Positions 15,030 through 23,791 of a DNA stretch of 64,000 nucleotides are shown in pieces; the first letter of the stretch is position 1; each line of letters begins with the position of its first letter. Position numbers and translations under genes: made by a program. Below the pieces are notes generated by a model that was not told the origin of the DNA, made no database searches, and saw nothing but the letters and a program-made list of their open reading frames with translations. The stretch comes from UMGS755 sp045602005 (lineage in GTDB: Bacteria; Bacillota; Clostridia; UBA1381; UBA9506), in the NCBI GenBank assembly GCA_045602005.1, contig JAZSAS010000085.1:1-64000 (forward strand). Direction: 5' to 3'.

Positions 15030-17144
15030 ATGTCAAATTGTAATTTACATGAAATATTCGGTTGTCATGTGTTCAATGAAGCAGTCATGCGTGAACGTTT
15101 GCCGAAAGAAACCTTAAAGGAACTTAGAAACACTATAGAAAAGGGCACGCCGTTAAATGCCCGGGTGGCAGAGATGGTTGCCAACGCTATGAAAAATTGG
15201 GCAATTGAGCATGGTGCCACGCACTACACCCACTGGTTTCAGCCTCTAAATGGTTTTACGGCAGAAAAGCATGATTCCTTTTTAGTTTTGTCTGACCATA
15301 GCAGCCATGCTTTGACAGAATTTTCCGGAAAGGCCCTGATTAAAGGTGAACCGGATGCTTCCAGCTTTCCATCAGGCGGTTTGCGAGCCACCTTTGAAGC
15401 TAGAGGATACACGGCTTGGGACTGCACTTCGCCTGCATTTTTAAAAGAGGATTCCAGCGGTTTAACGCTGTGCATTCCAACGGCTTTTTGCTCATATAAC
15501 GGAGAGGCACTAGATAAAAAAACACCTCTGTTGCGTTCTGTTGAGGCTCTTTCCAAGCAGATGCTCCGTATTTTAAAACTGTTCGGCGATATGCAAACAG
15601 AGCGTGTTCACGTGAACTGCGGTGCAGAGCAGGAATATTTTTTGGTGGATAAAAAGCTTTGGAAACAAAGGCCGGATTTAGTCTTTGCCGGCAGAACGCT
15701 TTTAGGTGCTCAGCCGCCGAAAACACAAGAGATGGACGACCATTATTTTGGTACTTTAAAAGAGCGTGTATCTGCTTATATGAAAGAGCTGGACACTGCC
15801 CTTTGGAAGGTGGGGGTTCCCTCTAAAACCAAGCATAATGAGGTTGCACCGGCACAACATGAGCTGGCGCCGATTTTTGAAACCGTGAATATTGCCTGTG
15901 ACCACAACCAAATTACCATGGAGCTGATGAAAAAGATTGCAGACCATCACGGCATGGTTTGCTTGTTGCACGAAAAGCCCTTTGCTGGCATTAACGGCTC
16001 AGGCAAGCATAACAACTGGTCGATAACCACCTCTGATGGTGTTAATCTGTTAAATCCCGGAAAAACCCCAAGAGAAAATGCACAGTTTTTACTGATTTTA
16101 TGTGCCATTATCAGTGCAATTGATAAACATGCTGAACTGGTTCGTGCTTCTGCTGCCAATGCCGGTAATGATTATCGTTTGGGAGCACAGGAGGCACCGC
16201 CGGCTATTATTTCTATTTTCCTGGGTGATGAACTGACAGAAATTTTAGAGCAAATTGAAAAAGGAGAGCACCTGCCCACAAAATGCGGCGGTGTGCTGGA
16301 TACCGGTGTTCCCAGTTTGCCCAATGTTTCTTTAGACACAACTGACAGAAACAGAACCTCGCCCTTTGCTTTCAGCGGCAACAAATTTGAGTTCAGAATG
16401 GTGCCTGCTTCTGCGTCAATCGCCGGCCCTAACACGGTGCTTAACACCATTGTGGCAGATGCTTTGTGCGAAATAGCAGACCGCTTGGAGCAGGCAAAGG
16501 ATTTCAACAAAGAGCTGGACATGCTGCTGGTTGAAATTATTAAAAAGCACAAGCGCGTGATTTTTAATGGCAATGGATATGGTGATGAGTGGATTGCCGA
16601 GGCGAAAAAGAGGGGCTTGCCTAACATTAACAATTCTGTGGATTCCTATGCCGCATTCATTGACCCGGCCTCAATTGCTGTTTTTGAAAAACATCATGTA
16701 TATTCTGAAACAGAGCTGCGTGCCAGGTATGAAATTAAGCTGGAGAAGTATATTAAAATTGTGGGCATTGAGGCAAACACACTGCTGCAGATGCTGAATC
16801 GTCAGATTCTGCCTGCCTGTCTTGCTTATGCCGATAAAACTGCACAATCTATTGTGAATATTAAGGCTGCCGGGGTCGGTTGCGATACGTTGCCGGCAGA
16901 AGAACTGCTGCGAAAGGTAACCGCCGGCATTAATGCTCTTTATAAAGCCATGAAAAAGCTGGAAAGAGCAGTGGAAAAGTCAGAAAAATTTGGTGATGAT
17001 TACATTGCCCATGCAAACTTTTCCCGTGATTCTCTTGTTTCGTCTATGCTGGAGGTCAGAAAGCATGCTGACAGCTTAGAAACGATTGTTGGCAAAGATT
17101 TTTGGCCCATTCCTACATATGATGATTTGATTTATAGTGTATAA
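15030..17144 (+). CDS. glnN: glutamine synthetase type III
   Basis: This enzyme makes glutamine from glutamate, ammonia and ATP. The 704-residue length and motifs identify the large GSIII class: YTHWFQPLNGFTAEKHDSF, FPSGGLRATFEARGYTAWD, the metal/ATP region HVNCGAEQEYFLVD, KHNEVAPAQHELAPIFE, and NGSGKHNNWSI. I chose the ATG at 15030 behind GGAGGT; the TTG start 18 bases upstream would place the ribosome-binding site inside the gene. It is monocistronic with its own promoter. High-affinity ammonia assimilation fits an organism whose carbamoyl-phosphate synthetase may also use free ammonia. Confidence 0.95.
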   Translation: MSNCNLHEIFGCHVFNEAVMRERLPKETLKELRNTIEKGTPLNARVAEMVANAMKNWAIEHGATHYTHWFQPLNGFTAEKHDSFLVLSDHSSHALTEFSGKALIKGEPDASSFPSGGLRATFEARGYTAWDCTSPAFLKEDSSGLTLCIPTAFCSYNGEALDKKTPLLRSVEALSKQMLRILKLFGDMQTERVHVNCGAEQEYFLVDKKLWKQRPDLVFAGRTLLGAQPPKTQEMDDHYFGTLKERVSAYMKELDTALWKVGVPSKTKHNEVAPAQHELAPIFETVNIACDHNQITMELMKKIADHHGMVCLLHEKPFAGINGSGKHNNWSITTSDGVNLLNPGKTPRENAQFLLILCAIISAIDKHAELVRASAANAGNDYRLGAQEAPPAIISIFLGDELTEILEQIEKGEHLPTKCGGVLDTGVPSLPNVSLDTTDRNRTSPFAFSGNKFEFRMVPASASIAGPNTVLNTIVADALCEIADRLEQAKDFNKELDMLLVEIIKKHKRVIFNGNGYGDEWIAEAKKRGLPNINNSVDSYAAFIDPASIAVFEKHHVYSETELRARYEIKLEKYIKIVGIEANTLLQMLNRQILPACLAYADKTAQSIVNIKAAGVGCDTLPAEELLRKVTAGINALYKAMKKLERAVEKSEKFGDDYIAHANFSRDSLVSSMLEVRKHADSLETIVGKDFWPIPTYDDLIYSV

Positions 17145-17195
17145 CTAAATCACTGCGTTGCTACATATTCTTATAATAAAGGAGAAGGTGTAGCT

Positions 17196-18953
17196 ATGGT
17201 GCAAATCATTAAAATGAGCATTTCTCTCTTGGGCGGTCTTGGCCTGTTTCTCTTTGGTATGAACGTTATGAGCGAAGGCCTGGAGCGTGCCGCCGGAGAC
17301 AGAATGAGTTATATTATTGAAAAAATGACCGGAAACGTTTTCAAGGGTGTTTTGGCCGGTGCTTTAGTTACGGCCTTAATTCAGTCCAGTAGTGCCACCA
17401 CAGTCATGGTCATTGGTTTTGTGAATTCCGGCATTATGAAGCTTTCACAAACCGTTGGCGTCATTATGGGTGCCAACATCGGCACAACAGTGACATCTCA
17501 GCTTTTGAGTTTGTCTGATATCAGCAGCGGTGCATGGTATTTTAGCCTTTTAAAACCGGCGAATTTTGCACCGCTTTTTATTTTTATTGGTGTTTTCATG
17601 CTTTTGTTTTCAAAACGAAAAAGCTATGGCACTCCGGGGAGTATTCTGGCCGGTTTTGGTATGTTGTTCATTGGCATGAGCATCATGGAGCATGCAGTGA
17701 AGCCGTTGCAAAAGCTGGATGAATTCCGTATTATCTTTCAGACATTATCCAATCCGATTTTAGGTGTTTTAGCAGGCATGGCGGTGACAGCCATTATTCA
17801 GTCCAGCAGTGCTTCGGTTGGAATTCTACAGGCTGCAACAGTCACCGGCAGCGTTACTCTTGCTTCGGCTGCTCCCATTATCTTGGGCCAGAATATCGGT
17901 ACCTGTGTTACAGCAATGCTTTCCAGCATTGGTGCCAGCAAAAATGCTCGCAAAGCTGCCATGATTCATTTTCTGTTTAATATAATTGGCACAGTTGTTT
18001 TTTTGAGTGCTTTATATCTTGTGAAAAATTTTATACCTTTTTGGTATGAACCGATTAACAAAAGCGGCATTGCCAATTTTCATCTGGTTTTTAATGTTTG
18101 TAATACCTTATTGTTGCTTCCGTTTTCCGGGCTTTTGGTGAAACTGACGGACAAGCTCATTAAGGACGAGGTGCTGACGGAACCTGTTACATCCATCTTA
18201 GACTCCCGTTTTCTGGACACACCCGCACTGGCTGTTGCATCAGCAACCCGTGAGAGTGTTCGCATGGCGGAGTTGGCACTAACAAATTACAGATTAGCCC
18301 GTGAAGCAATTTTGACAGGTGATGTTTCTAAGGATGCTCATGTGAGTGAAAATGAGAATCGAATTGATGAATTAGAATCCGGCATTACACGATATTTGAT
18401 GCAAATTGTGGATGAAGATTTAAATGAAAGTGACAGCAAAACCACCGCTAGTTTATTTCATGTATTAATTGATGTGGAACGTGTGGGCGACCGCTGCCAG
18501 AATCTATTTCGCATTGCTAAGCGCATGGCAAAAAAACAAATCAGGCTTTCACCTGGTACACAGCGGGAGCTAACTACCTTGATGGCGGCCATAGAGGAGA
18601 TTTATTCTAGCACCATTGCCTGCTACAGCAGGCGCAATCGGGAGTTGGCACATCGGATTCAAACCTATGAAAATGTGATTGATGATATTAATAAGCGTTT
18701 GAAAAACGACCATGTGGACCGATTGGCCGGTCAAAACAATCAATTTGAAGAGACGGTTATATTTCTTGATATTTTAGGGAATTTAGAGCGCATTGCAGAC
18801 CATAGCGCCAACATTGCCAATCGAACAGAATTGCTCACGAGCGGTGGGAATACCTTTGATCTTCACAAAGATGTAAAAAGTTTCCGGCAACAGAATCCGG
18901 AATTATATACGACTTATTACCGGGAATTTGAAGAAAAATATTCTTTTCAATAA
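17196..18953 (+). CDS. Na+/phosphate cotransporter with PhoU domain
   Basis: The 585-residue protein couples sodium to phosphate transport or efflux. The N-terminal half has about eight to nine hydrophobic segments and the paired NptA repeats, each with a QSSS motif: VTALIQSSSATTVMVIG near residue 53 and VTAIIQSSSASVGILQA near residue 195, each followed by an N-I-G-T block. From about residue 345 comes a soluble PhoU-like helical domain (ALAVASATRESVRMAELAL and a second repeat with VIFLDILGNLERIADHSANIA). This matches the YjbB/NptA-PhoU fusion family. AAGGAGAAGG precedes the start. The next gene begins 13 bases after the stop. Confidence 0.92.
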   Translation: MVQIIKMSISLLGGLGLFLFGMNVMSEGLERAAGDRMSYIIEKMTGNVFKGVLAGALVTALIQSSSATTVMVIGFVNSGIMKLSQTVGVIMGANIGTTVTSQLLSLSDISSGAWYFSLLKPANFAPLFIFIGVFMLLFSKRKSYGTPGSILAGFGMLFIGMSIMEHAVKPLQKLDEFRIIFQTLSNPILGVLAGMAVTAIIQSSSASVGILQAATVTGSVTLASAAPIILGQNIGTCVTAMLSSIGASKNARKAAMIHFLFNIIGTVVFLSALYLVKNFIPFWYEPINKSGIANFHLVFNVCNTLLLLPFSGLLVKLTDKLIKDEVLTEPVTSILDSRFLDTPALAVASATRESVRMAELALTNYRLAREAILTGDVSKDAHVSENENRIDELESGITRYLMQIVDEDLNESDSKTTASLFHVLIDVERVGDRCQNLFRIAKRMAKKQIRLSPGTQRELTTLMAAIEEIYSSTIACYSRRNRELAHRIQTYENVIDDINKRLKNDHVDRLAGQNNQFEETVIFLDILGNLERIADHSANIANRTELLTSGGNTFDLHKDVKSFRQQNPELYTTYYREFEEKYSFQ

Positions 18954-18966
18954 GGAGTCTTTATTT

Positions 18967-19755
18967 ATGGTTATTGATTTTCATGTTCATATGTTTCCTG
19001 ACCAGCTTGCATCAAGGACAATTCCGCTTTTAGCAGAACGTTCCGGCCTTGTGCCGTATACTGATGGTACATTGGGAACGACGCTTGAAAAAATGCGTGC
19101 TGACGGAGTGACGAAGATTGTTCACCAAAATATTGCCACGAACCCCCGTCAAATGACAAAGGTGAATGACTTTGCCATTGCTTGCAACCAACATGAAGAA
19201 ATCGTTTCCTTTGGCAGCATTCATCCCGAGGCAGAACATTATGAAGCTGAGCTTGACAGGTTGAAAGATGCCGGCATCAAGGGCATTAAGTTGCACCCTG
19301 ATTATCAGGAATTTTATATAGACAGCCCCTGCATGCAGCCTTTGTATGAGGCGATTTTAAAACGTGGGTTCATTCTTTTGTTTCATGCAGGCTTGGATTA
19401 TGGTTTGCCGGAACCGGTGCACGCCCCACCGGAGGCAATTGCCAATACGTTGGGTCTGTTTTCTGGAGAAAAGGTTGTGTTTGCTCACATGGCCGGCTTT
19501 CAAATGTTTGAGCGTTCCTTGGAATTGATTATCGGGCGGGATGTTTATATTGACACTTCCTGTTCAACAAGTTATGCAGAGCCGGAAATACTTTTAACAA
19601 TGCTGAAAGAGCATAAACCAGACAAAATTTTATTTGCTACAGACCTTCCCTGGGGAGATTTCAAACAGGACATCAACGCCATTCAGGCTTTAGATTTATC
19701 CAATGAATTAAAGGAAAACATTTTACATAAAAATGCAGAGAAAATTCTCAATTAA
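18967..19755 (+). CDS. amidohydrolase-family metal-dependent hydrolase
   Basis: The 262-residue protein has a TIM-barrel amidohydrolase pattern: the metal motif DFHVHMFP at the N-terminus, KGIKLHPDYQEF, an LLFHAGLD strand with the next metal His, VFAHMAG, and the late Asp in ILFATDLPWGD. This is the COG2159-like group that includes decarboxylases and hydrolases; the substrate cannot be told. I start at the ATG at 18967, after AAGGAG; the longer in-frame version overlaps the transporter gene. It is probably co-transcribed with the phosphate transporter and ends in a strong bidirectional terminator. Confidence 0.85.
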   Translation: MVIDFHVHMFPDQLASRTIPLLAERSGLVPYTDGTLGTTLEKMRADGVTKIVHQNIATNPRQMTKVNDFAIACNQHEEIVSFGSIHPEAEHYEAELDRLKDAGIKGIKLHPDYQEFYIDSPCMQPLYEAILKRGFILLFHAGLDYGLPEPVHAPPEAIANTLGLFSGEKVVFAHMAGFQMFERSLELIIGRDVYIDTSCSTSYAEPEILLTMLKEHKPDKILFATDLPWGDFKQDINAIQALDLSNELKENILHKNAEKILN

Positions 19756-19800
19756 TAAAGAAAGACAGAAGCGATTATTTCGCCTCTGTCTTTCTTTATT
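19754..19800. terminator. bidirectional terminator
   Basis: A 20-base arm (19754-19773) pairs with 19781-19800 with a single A-C mismatch around a 7-base loop. A-rich and T-rich ends on both sides let it serve the plus-strand amidohydrolase gene and the convergent minus-strand tlyA operon. Confidence 0.9.
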
Positions 19801-20598
19801 TTATCCCAATGCTTGGTGTGCTTTGTCTACCACATCTTTGGCGGCAGACACCGCCAAAAGAGAAGAGACATTCTTTTTTAAATAAATTAAATATTCAATG
19901 TTGCCCTCCGGACCTTTCACAGGGGAGAAGTCTAATCCCAAAACACCGAAGCCTTGTTCTGTGACTAACCCAAAGATTTTCTCAATAACCTCAAGGTGCA
20001 CCGCAGGGTCACGGACAACACCTTTTTTTCCAACCTTTTCACGACCTGCCTCAAATTGAGGTTTTATCAAAAAAACAGCAGGGGCCTCGTTCTTCAGTAG
20101 TCGATAAACAACCGGAATCACATGAAACAGTGAAATAAACGATACATCAGCAGATGCAAAATCAAGGGGTTCCGGCACTTGCTCTTCTGTTACATTTCGA
20201 ATGTTGGTTCGTTCCAGATTGATAACCCGAGGGTCATTGCGTAATTTCCAGGCAAGCTGACCATAGCCAACATCCACGGCATAAACCTTGCTGGCGCCGT
20301 TCTGGAGCATTAAATCTGTAAAACCGCCAGTAGATGCTCCGGTATCCATACAGACCTTATCTGTAAAAGAAAGGTTGAAAACCTTCATTGCTTTTTCCAG
20401 CTTCAAGCCGCCACGGCTAACATAAGCCAGCGTCTTGCCACGCACTTCAACGATTTGTTCAGGAGAAATCAGCGTGCCGGGTTTATCACACTTTTGATTG
20501 TCAACATACACAATACCGGTCATGATAATGGCTTTTGCTTTTTCACGGCTTTCAGCCAAATTTCGTTCTGTCAATATAATATCAAGCCTGGTTTTCAA
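19801..20598 (-). CDS. tlyA: TlyA-family 2'-O-ribose rRNA methyltransferase
   Basis: The 265-residue protein has an N-terminal S4 RNA-binding domain (RLDIILTERNLAESREKAKA, with GGLKLEKA) and an FtsJ/RrmJ-like SAM domain with CMDTGASTGGFTDLMLQNGA and the catalytic Lys-Asp region FASADVSFISL plus FLIKPQFEA. Relatives methylate 16S and/or 23S rRNA; older annotations call it hemolysin A. In many clostridia it sits beside nadK, xseA or argR; here it is the last gene of an operon behind an S-layer protein gene and nth. Confidence 0.92.
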   Translation of the reverse strand: MKTRLDIILTERNLAESREKAKAIIMTGIVYVDNQKCDKPGTLISPEQIVEVRGKTLAYVSRGGLKLEKAMKVFNLSFTDKVCMDTGASTGGFTDLMLQNGASKVYAVDVGYGQLAWKLRNDPRVINLERTNIRNVTEEQVPEPLDFASADVSFISLFHVIPVVYRLLKNEAPAVFLIKPQFEAGREKVGKKGVVRDPAVHLEVIEKIFGLVTEQGFGVLGLDFSPVKGPEGNIEYLIYLKKNVSSLLAVSAAKDVVDKAHQALG

Positions 20599-20613
20599 GC
20601 CTCTTCCCTCGCT

Positions 20614-21252
20614 TTATTTTACCGTCTTTTTATAATAGTCACAAACGCTTTGTAAACCGCAAAGTGAGCATTTTGGTCCTCTTGCCGTGCAGAGCTTCCG
20701 TCCGTGGTATACCAATTGATGACAGAAGGTGCTGCCATATTCCGGCGGAACAATCTTCCACAGATCCATTTCGATTTTTGTGGGGTCAGTGTGCTTTGTC
20801 AACCCCAGTCTTCCGGTGATGCGTTTTGCATGGGTATCAACCACGATGGATGGTTGTCCAAAAGCATCGCCCATGAGCAAATTTGCTGTCTTTCGCCCTA
20901 CACCGGGAAGACTTAATAGTTCATCCATGGTTTGCGGCACAACACCGCCAAAATCTGCTAACAGCTTTTGGGCACAGGCAATCAGGTTTCGTGTCTTGTT
21001 ATGATAAAAACCGGTGGATTTAACGGCTTCCTCCATCTCGTGAATATCTGCCTCTGCAAAGGCTTTAACAGTTGGATATTTTGCAAAAAGAGAAGGGGTT
21101 ACCTGATTGACACGGGCATCGGTACACTGTGCTGCAAGTTGGGTTGCCACCAAAAGCTGAAAGGGGTCGGTATAACACAGTGAACAATCAGCGTCAGCAT
21201 ACGTGGTAGAGAAATATTCCTTAATTTTAAGAATTTTTTCCTTTTTTGTCAT
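20614..21252 (-). CDS. nth: endonuclease III
   Basis: This base-excision repair glycosylase/AP lyase removes oxidised pyrimidines. The 212-residue protein has the helix-hairpin-helix LPGVGRKTANLLMGDAFG with the catalytic Lys, the catalytic Asp in VVDTHAKRITGRLGL, and a C-terminal 4Fe-4S loop with C-x6-C-x2-C-x5-C spacing (CTARGPKCSLCGLQSVC). It starts 12 bases after the S-layer protein gene and ends 15 bases before tlyA, so the three are one transcript. Confidence 0.95.
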   Translation of the reverse strand: MTKKEKILKIKEYFSTTYADADCSLCYTDPFQLLVATQLAAQCTDARVNQVTPSLFAKYPTVKAFAEADIHEMEEAVKSTGFYHNKTRNLIACAQKLLADFGGVVPQTMDELLSLPGVGRKTANLLMGDAFGQPSIVVDTHAKRITGRLGLTKHTDPTKIEMDLWKIVPPEYGSTFCHQLVYHGRKLCTARGPKCSLCGLQSVCDYYKKTVK

Positions 21253-21264
21253 TTTGGTCTCTCT

Positions 21265-22884
21265 TTATTGTACGGAAATGACTTGTTCCACGTAAGATTT
21301 TTCGCCGGATGCACTGATGGAACGGATGCTGTCACCTGTGGCAATATCAAGATAGATGGTGTCGCCCTGTTTAAGCTGCATGTCTGCCTGTTCTAAGCCA
21401 TCTGCAACAGCAAAGAGGTCAACCAGCGTTTTTGTGCCGCTTAAACTGTTAATGGTGCAGGCCACACGCATGGTGTAGCCAATTTCGTTTTCACAAACTA
21501 ACGAGGGATAGTAGGTTAAATCAATATCTGCACCTGAAACGGCATTCACAGCATTTTTCACAAAGCATAAAATGCTGTTGAAAACAGAATCAAATTCCCG
21601 TGCAAAGTTATAGGTTTCTGCCGGTGTGGTTTTAGCGCTGACAAAAGGCGTTGTGTATAATGCAGCAGGCATGCCCTCCAGCATAACACGAAAATCACCG
21701 TATGACTCAGGAGTCAGCAGGAGAGAATGATTGGTTTTTGTGTGTGCACCAACAACATCGGGTATGGTGCTGGTATCTGTCTGCGAACCAATAATTCTGT
21801 CAAAAAGCAGACAAAGGGCTGTGAATTCCTCTATGGTAATGGGAGCATTTAAATCTTCTTTTAATGAAATAATGCCGTTATTCTTTGCAAAAGTCAGACA
21901 AACGTTCATCATTGTTGTTATAGACTTTGGTAGACCTTCAGTCATATCACCATAAATCATGCTTTCATGGGATTTTGAAATAAACTGGTAAGTTAAGGCT
22001 GCAACGGTATCTCCAAAATTAGCAGCCTTGTCAGCAAATGTAGCACTTGCACGGTCTGTTCCCAAACAATCAGTAAACACAATGGTTACATCTAATGCAT
22101 AGGGATGCTCGAACGTTGGCTTGGCTGTTGTGCCATGATAAGTCAAATTGGTTTCCTCAGCACCAATGCGCAGAACAGCACGGGACATTTCACCGTTTGT
22201 CATTGTGTCTGCAGGGGCATAGGGTTCATCGCCGAACAGCTTTAAACCATTATATACATTCTTTAAAATTTCATCATTCACAATTTGTGCAAAGCTTTCC
22301 TTGGTTTGTGCTGCCGAGCGGGCACGAACAATCAACGTTGCAGCTTCTGCACGGCTTAACGTGTCTGAAAGACGGAGATTAATGCCGTCGCCGTCGCCAC
22401 GGATTAAGCCGGTTGTGTATACCCAAGCCACAGCCTCTGGTGCTTTTTTATATTGTGAGGTAATCAGCGAGGGAACAAAAACATCTGTTTGAACCTTGCC
22501 GCCACGATTCCATAAAAGCTCAGCCACCAATCCACGTGTAATCGGCTGGTCGGGCAGGAATGAGTTTGTTCCGTCCTCAGGGAATGATGCATTCATAACA
22601 TAAGTATATGCCCAGTGTTCCGGTGCAACGTCGCTATAATTCTGAGGTCTTGCAACAGAACCAAGCCCCAGCATTTTAACAAATTCAGCACGAGTCACAG
22701 TGCCATTTGGACGAAAACTACCATCTTCATAACCGGAAACCGTACCGTCTGCCACCAAAGTCTGCACCGGTGCATATGCCCAGTGTTCCTCTGCCATATC
22801 AGAAAAAACCTGTGCTGAAACACCAAAAGCACATACCGAAGCAAGGAGTGAAGTAATCAGGGTCAAAACCAAAATTTTTCTCAT
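21265..22884 (-). CDS. S-layer homology domain exported protein
   Basis: The 539-residue exported protein has a signal peptide (MRKILVLTLITSLLASVCA, cleavage likely after FGVSA). Three SLH repeats follow at about residues 27-70, 80-125 and 145-190: FSDMAEEHWAYAPVQTLVAD with TVTRAEFVKML, then YSDVAPEHWAYTYV with QPITRGLVAELL, then a third with LSRAEAATLI. SLH domains bind pyruvylated secondary cell-wall polymers. The C-terminal about 340 residues are not recognised. The ATG follows AAGGAGG. An own sigma-A promoter drives this gene with nth and tlyA, an unusual combination of surface and nucleic-acid genes. Confidence 0.88.
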   Translation of the reverse strand: MRKILVLTLITSLLASVCAFGVSAQVFSDMAEEHWAYAPVQTLVADGTVSGYEDGSFRPNGTVTRAEFVKMLGLGSVARPQNYSDVAPEHWAYTYVMNASFPEDGTNSFLPDQPITRGLVAELLWNRGGKVQTDVFVPSLITSQYKKAPEAVAWVYTTGLIRGDGDGINLRLSDTLSRAEAATLIVRARSAAQTKESFAQIVNDEILKNVYNGLKLFGDEPYAPADTMTNGEMSRAVLRIGAEETNLTYHGTTAKPTFEHPYALDVTIVFTDCLGTDRASATFADKAANFGDTVAALTYQFISKSHESMIYGDMTEGLPKSITTMMNVCLTFAKNNGIISLKEDLNAPITIEEFTALCLLFDRIIGSQTDTSTIPDVVGAHTKTNHSLLLTPESYGDFRVMLEGMPAALYTTPFVSAKTTPAETYNFAREFDSVFNSILCFVKNAVNAVSGADIDLTYYPSLVCENEIGYTMRVACTINSLSGTKTLVDLFAVADGLEQADMQLKQGDTIYLDIATGDSIRSISASGEKSYVEQVISVQ

Positions 22885-22925
22885 CTTTTGTGCCTCCTTA
22901 AAACATTAAATTAATAATCAAATTA

Positions 22926-22954
22926 ATTGTAACATATATTTAAGCATTCTGCAA
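22926..22954 (-). promoter_or_regulatory. sigma-A promoter of the SLH-nth-tlyA operon
   Basis: Minus strand: TTGCAG (22954-22949), 17 bases, TACAAT (22931-22926). Confidence 0.7.
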
Positions 22955-22986
22955 GTGACATTCTGTGATTATTTTGAATTTAACTC

Positions 22987-23015
22987 TTGTTTTTTTTGCT
23001 ACAATATAGTAAAAT
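22987..23015 (+). promoter_or_regulatory. possible sigma-A promoter of the PqqD-like operon
   Basis: TTGTTT (22987-22992), 17 bases, TAAAAT (23010-23015), 31 bases ahead of the PqqD-like start. An alternative -10, TACAAT, lies at 23000-23005. Confidence 0.4.
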
Positions 23016-23045
23016 GAAAACAGTATATAAAAAGGATGTGCCTGA

Positions 23046-23315
23046 ATGAAAATTAAAGATGGTTTCGTTTTAAAGACAATTGCTGATAGCACGGTGGCTG
23101 TGCCGGTGGGAGACAACCTTGTGAATCTCCAATTGATGCTAACGTTGAATGAAAGCGGAGCATATCTCTGGAAATGCCTTGAAAAAGATTGCACAGAGGA
23201 TGACCTTGTTGCAGCAATGACATCTGAATATAATATTGATGCACAAACTGCCCGGACAGATGTAGAGGAGTTTTTGACAATTTTAAAGGAGAATCATATT
23301 TTAGATGAAGCCTGA
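23046..23315 (+). CDS. PqqD-family peptide-binding chaperone
   Basis: The 89-residue protein matches the PqqD fold used to present ribosomal precursor peptides to modifying enzymes: KIKDGFVLKTIADSTVAVPV, then MLTLNESGAYLWKCLEKDCT (the N-x-x-G-x-x-L/I-W core), an acidic EDDLVAAMTSEYNID helix and a last helix with EEFLTILKENHIL. It is not evidence for PQQ synthesis. The adjacent S26-type peptidase and ABC exporter suggest a role in maturation or export of a peptide, but no radical SAM enzyme or precursor gene is visible nearby. It overlaps the next gene by 11 bases. Confidence 0.82.
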   Translation: MKIKDGFVLKTIADSTVAVPVGDNLVNLQLMLTLNESGAYLWKCLEKDCTEDDLVAAMTSEYNIDAQTARTDVEEFLTILKENHILDEA

Positions 23316-23790
23316 TGTTAGTCATAAACAAATTCCTACAGAGATTTTGTTACCGTTTCTTAAAGAGCTTTTGCAGAACGGAAAATCTGTGAATATGACC
23401 GTAACAGGCAACAGCATGTTGCCGTTGTTTCGGGATAAAATGGATAGCGTGCTTTTAGAGCGCCCCGGCATAATCAAGAAGTTTGATATTGTGCTGTACG
23501 TTAAGGAAGACGGTCAGGCAATTTTGCATCGAATTGTTAAATGCCGCAAGGATGGATATATGATAGTGGGGGACAACCAGATTCAGCTAGATGGCCCCAT
23601 CGCGCCTTCTCAGATTGTGGCAGTGGTAACCGGTTTTTACCGTAACAAACATTTTTTTCCTTGCACGAAATGGTGGTGTAGGCTTTATGGTTTTGTGTGG
23701 GGACATTTGCGCTTAGTCAGACGGCCTCTGATTCCGCTGCTTTATAGCGGATTACGTTTGATGAAACGGATAGAACGAATGGGGAAATAG
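23305..23790 (+). CDS. S24/S26-type signal-peptidase-like protein
   Basis: The 161-residue protein contains the serine motif TGNSMLPLF (S at about residue 37), then DIVLYVKEDGQAILHRIVKC and MIVGDNQIQLDGP. The HRIV segment carries His where bacterial signal peptidase I has its Lys, like the ER/SipW type. Unlike typical signal peptidases there is no N-terminal membrane anchor; hydrophobic and basic residues cluster in the C-terminal third (FVWGHLRLVRRPLIPLLYSG). It probably cleaves a leader peptide or acts with the exporter. It is encoded between the PqqD-like gene and the ABC transporter, overlapping the former and two bases from the latter. Confidence 0.8.
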   Translation: MKPDVSHKQIPTEILLPFLKELLQNGKSVNMTVTGNSMLPLFRDKMDSVLLERPGIIKKFDIVLYVKEDGQAILHRIVKCRKDGYMIVGDNQIQLDGPIAPSQIVAVVTGFYRNKHFFPCTKWWCRLYGFVWGHLRLVRRPLIPLLYSGLRLMKRIERMGK

Positions 23791-23791
23791 A

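Noticed and set aside
23014..23049. 11-codon ORF ahead of the PqqD-like gene as a possible RiPP precursor
   Set aside because: It starts inside the predicted promoter -10 region and lacks a ribosome-binding site and any leader/core layout.
23046..23315. PqqD as evidence for pyrroloquinoline quinone synthesis
   Set aside because: No pqqA, B, C or E homologue is present; PqqD-like domains are widespread peptide-binding modules.
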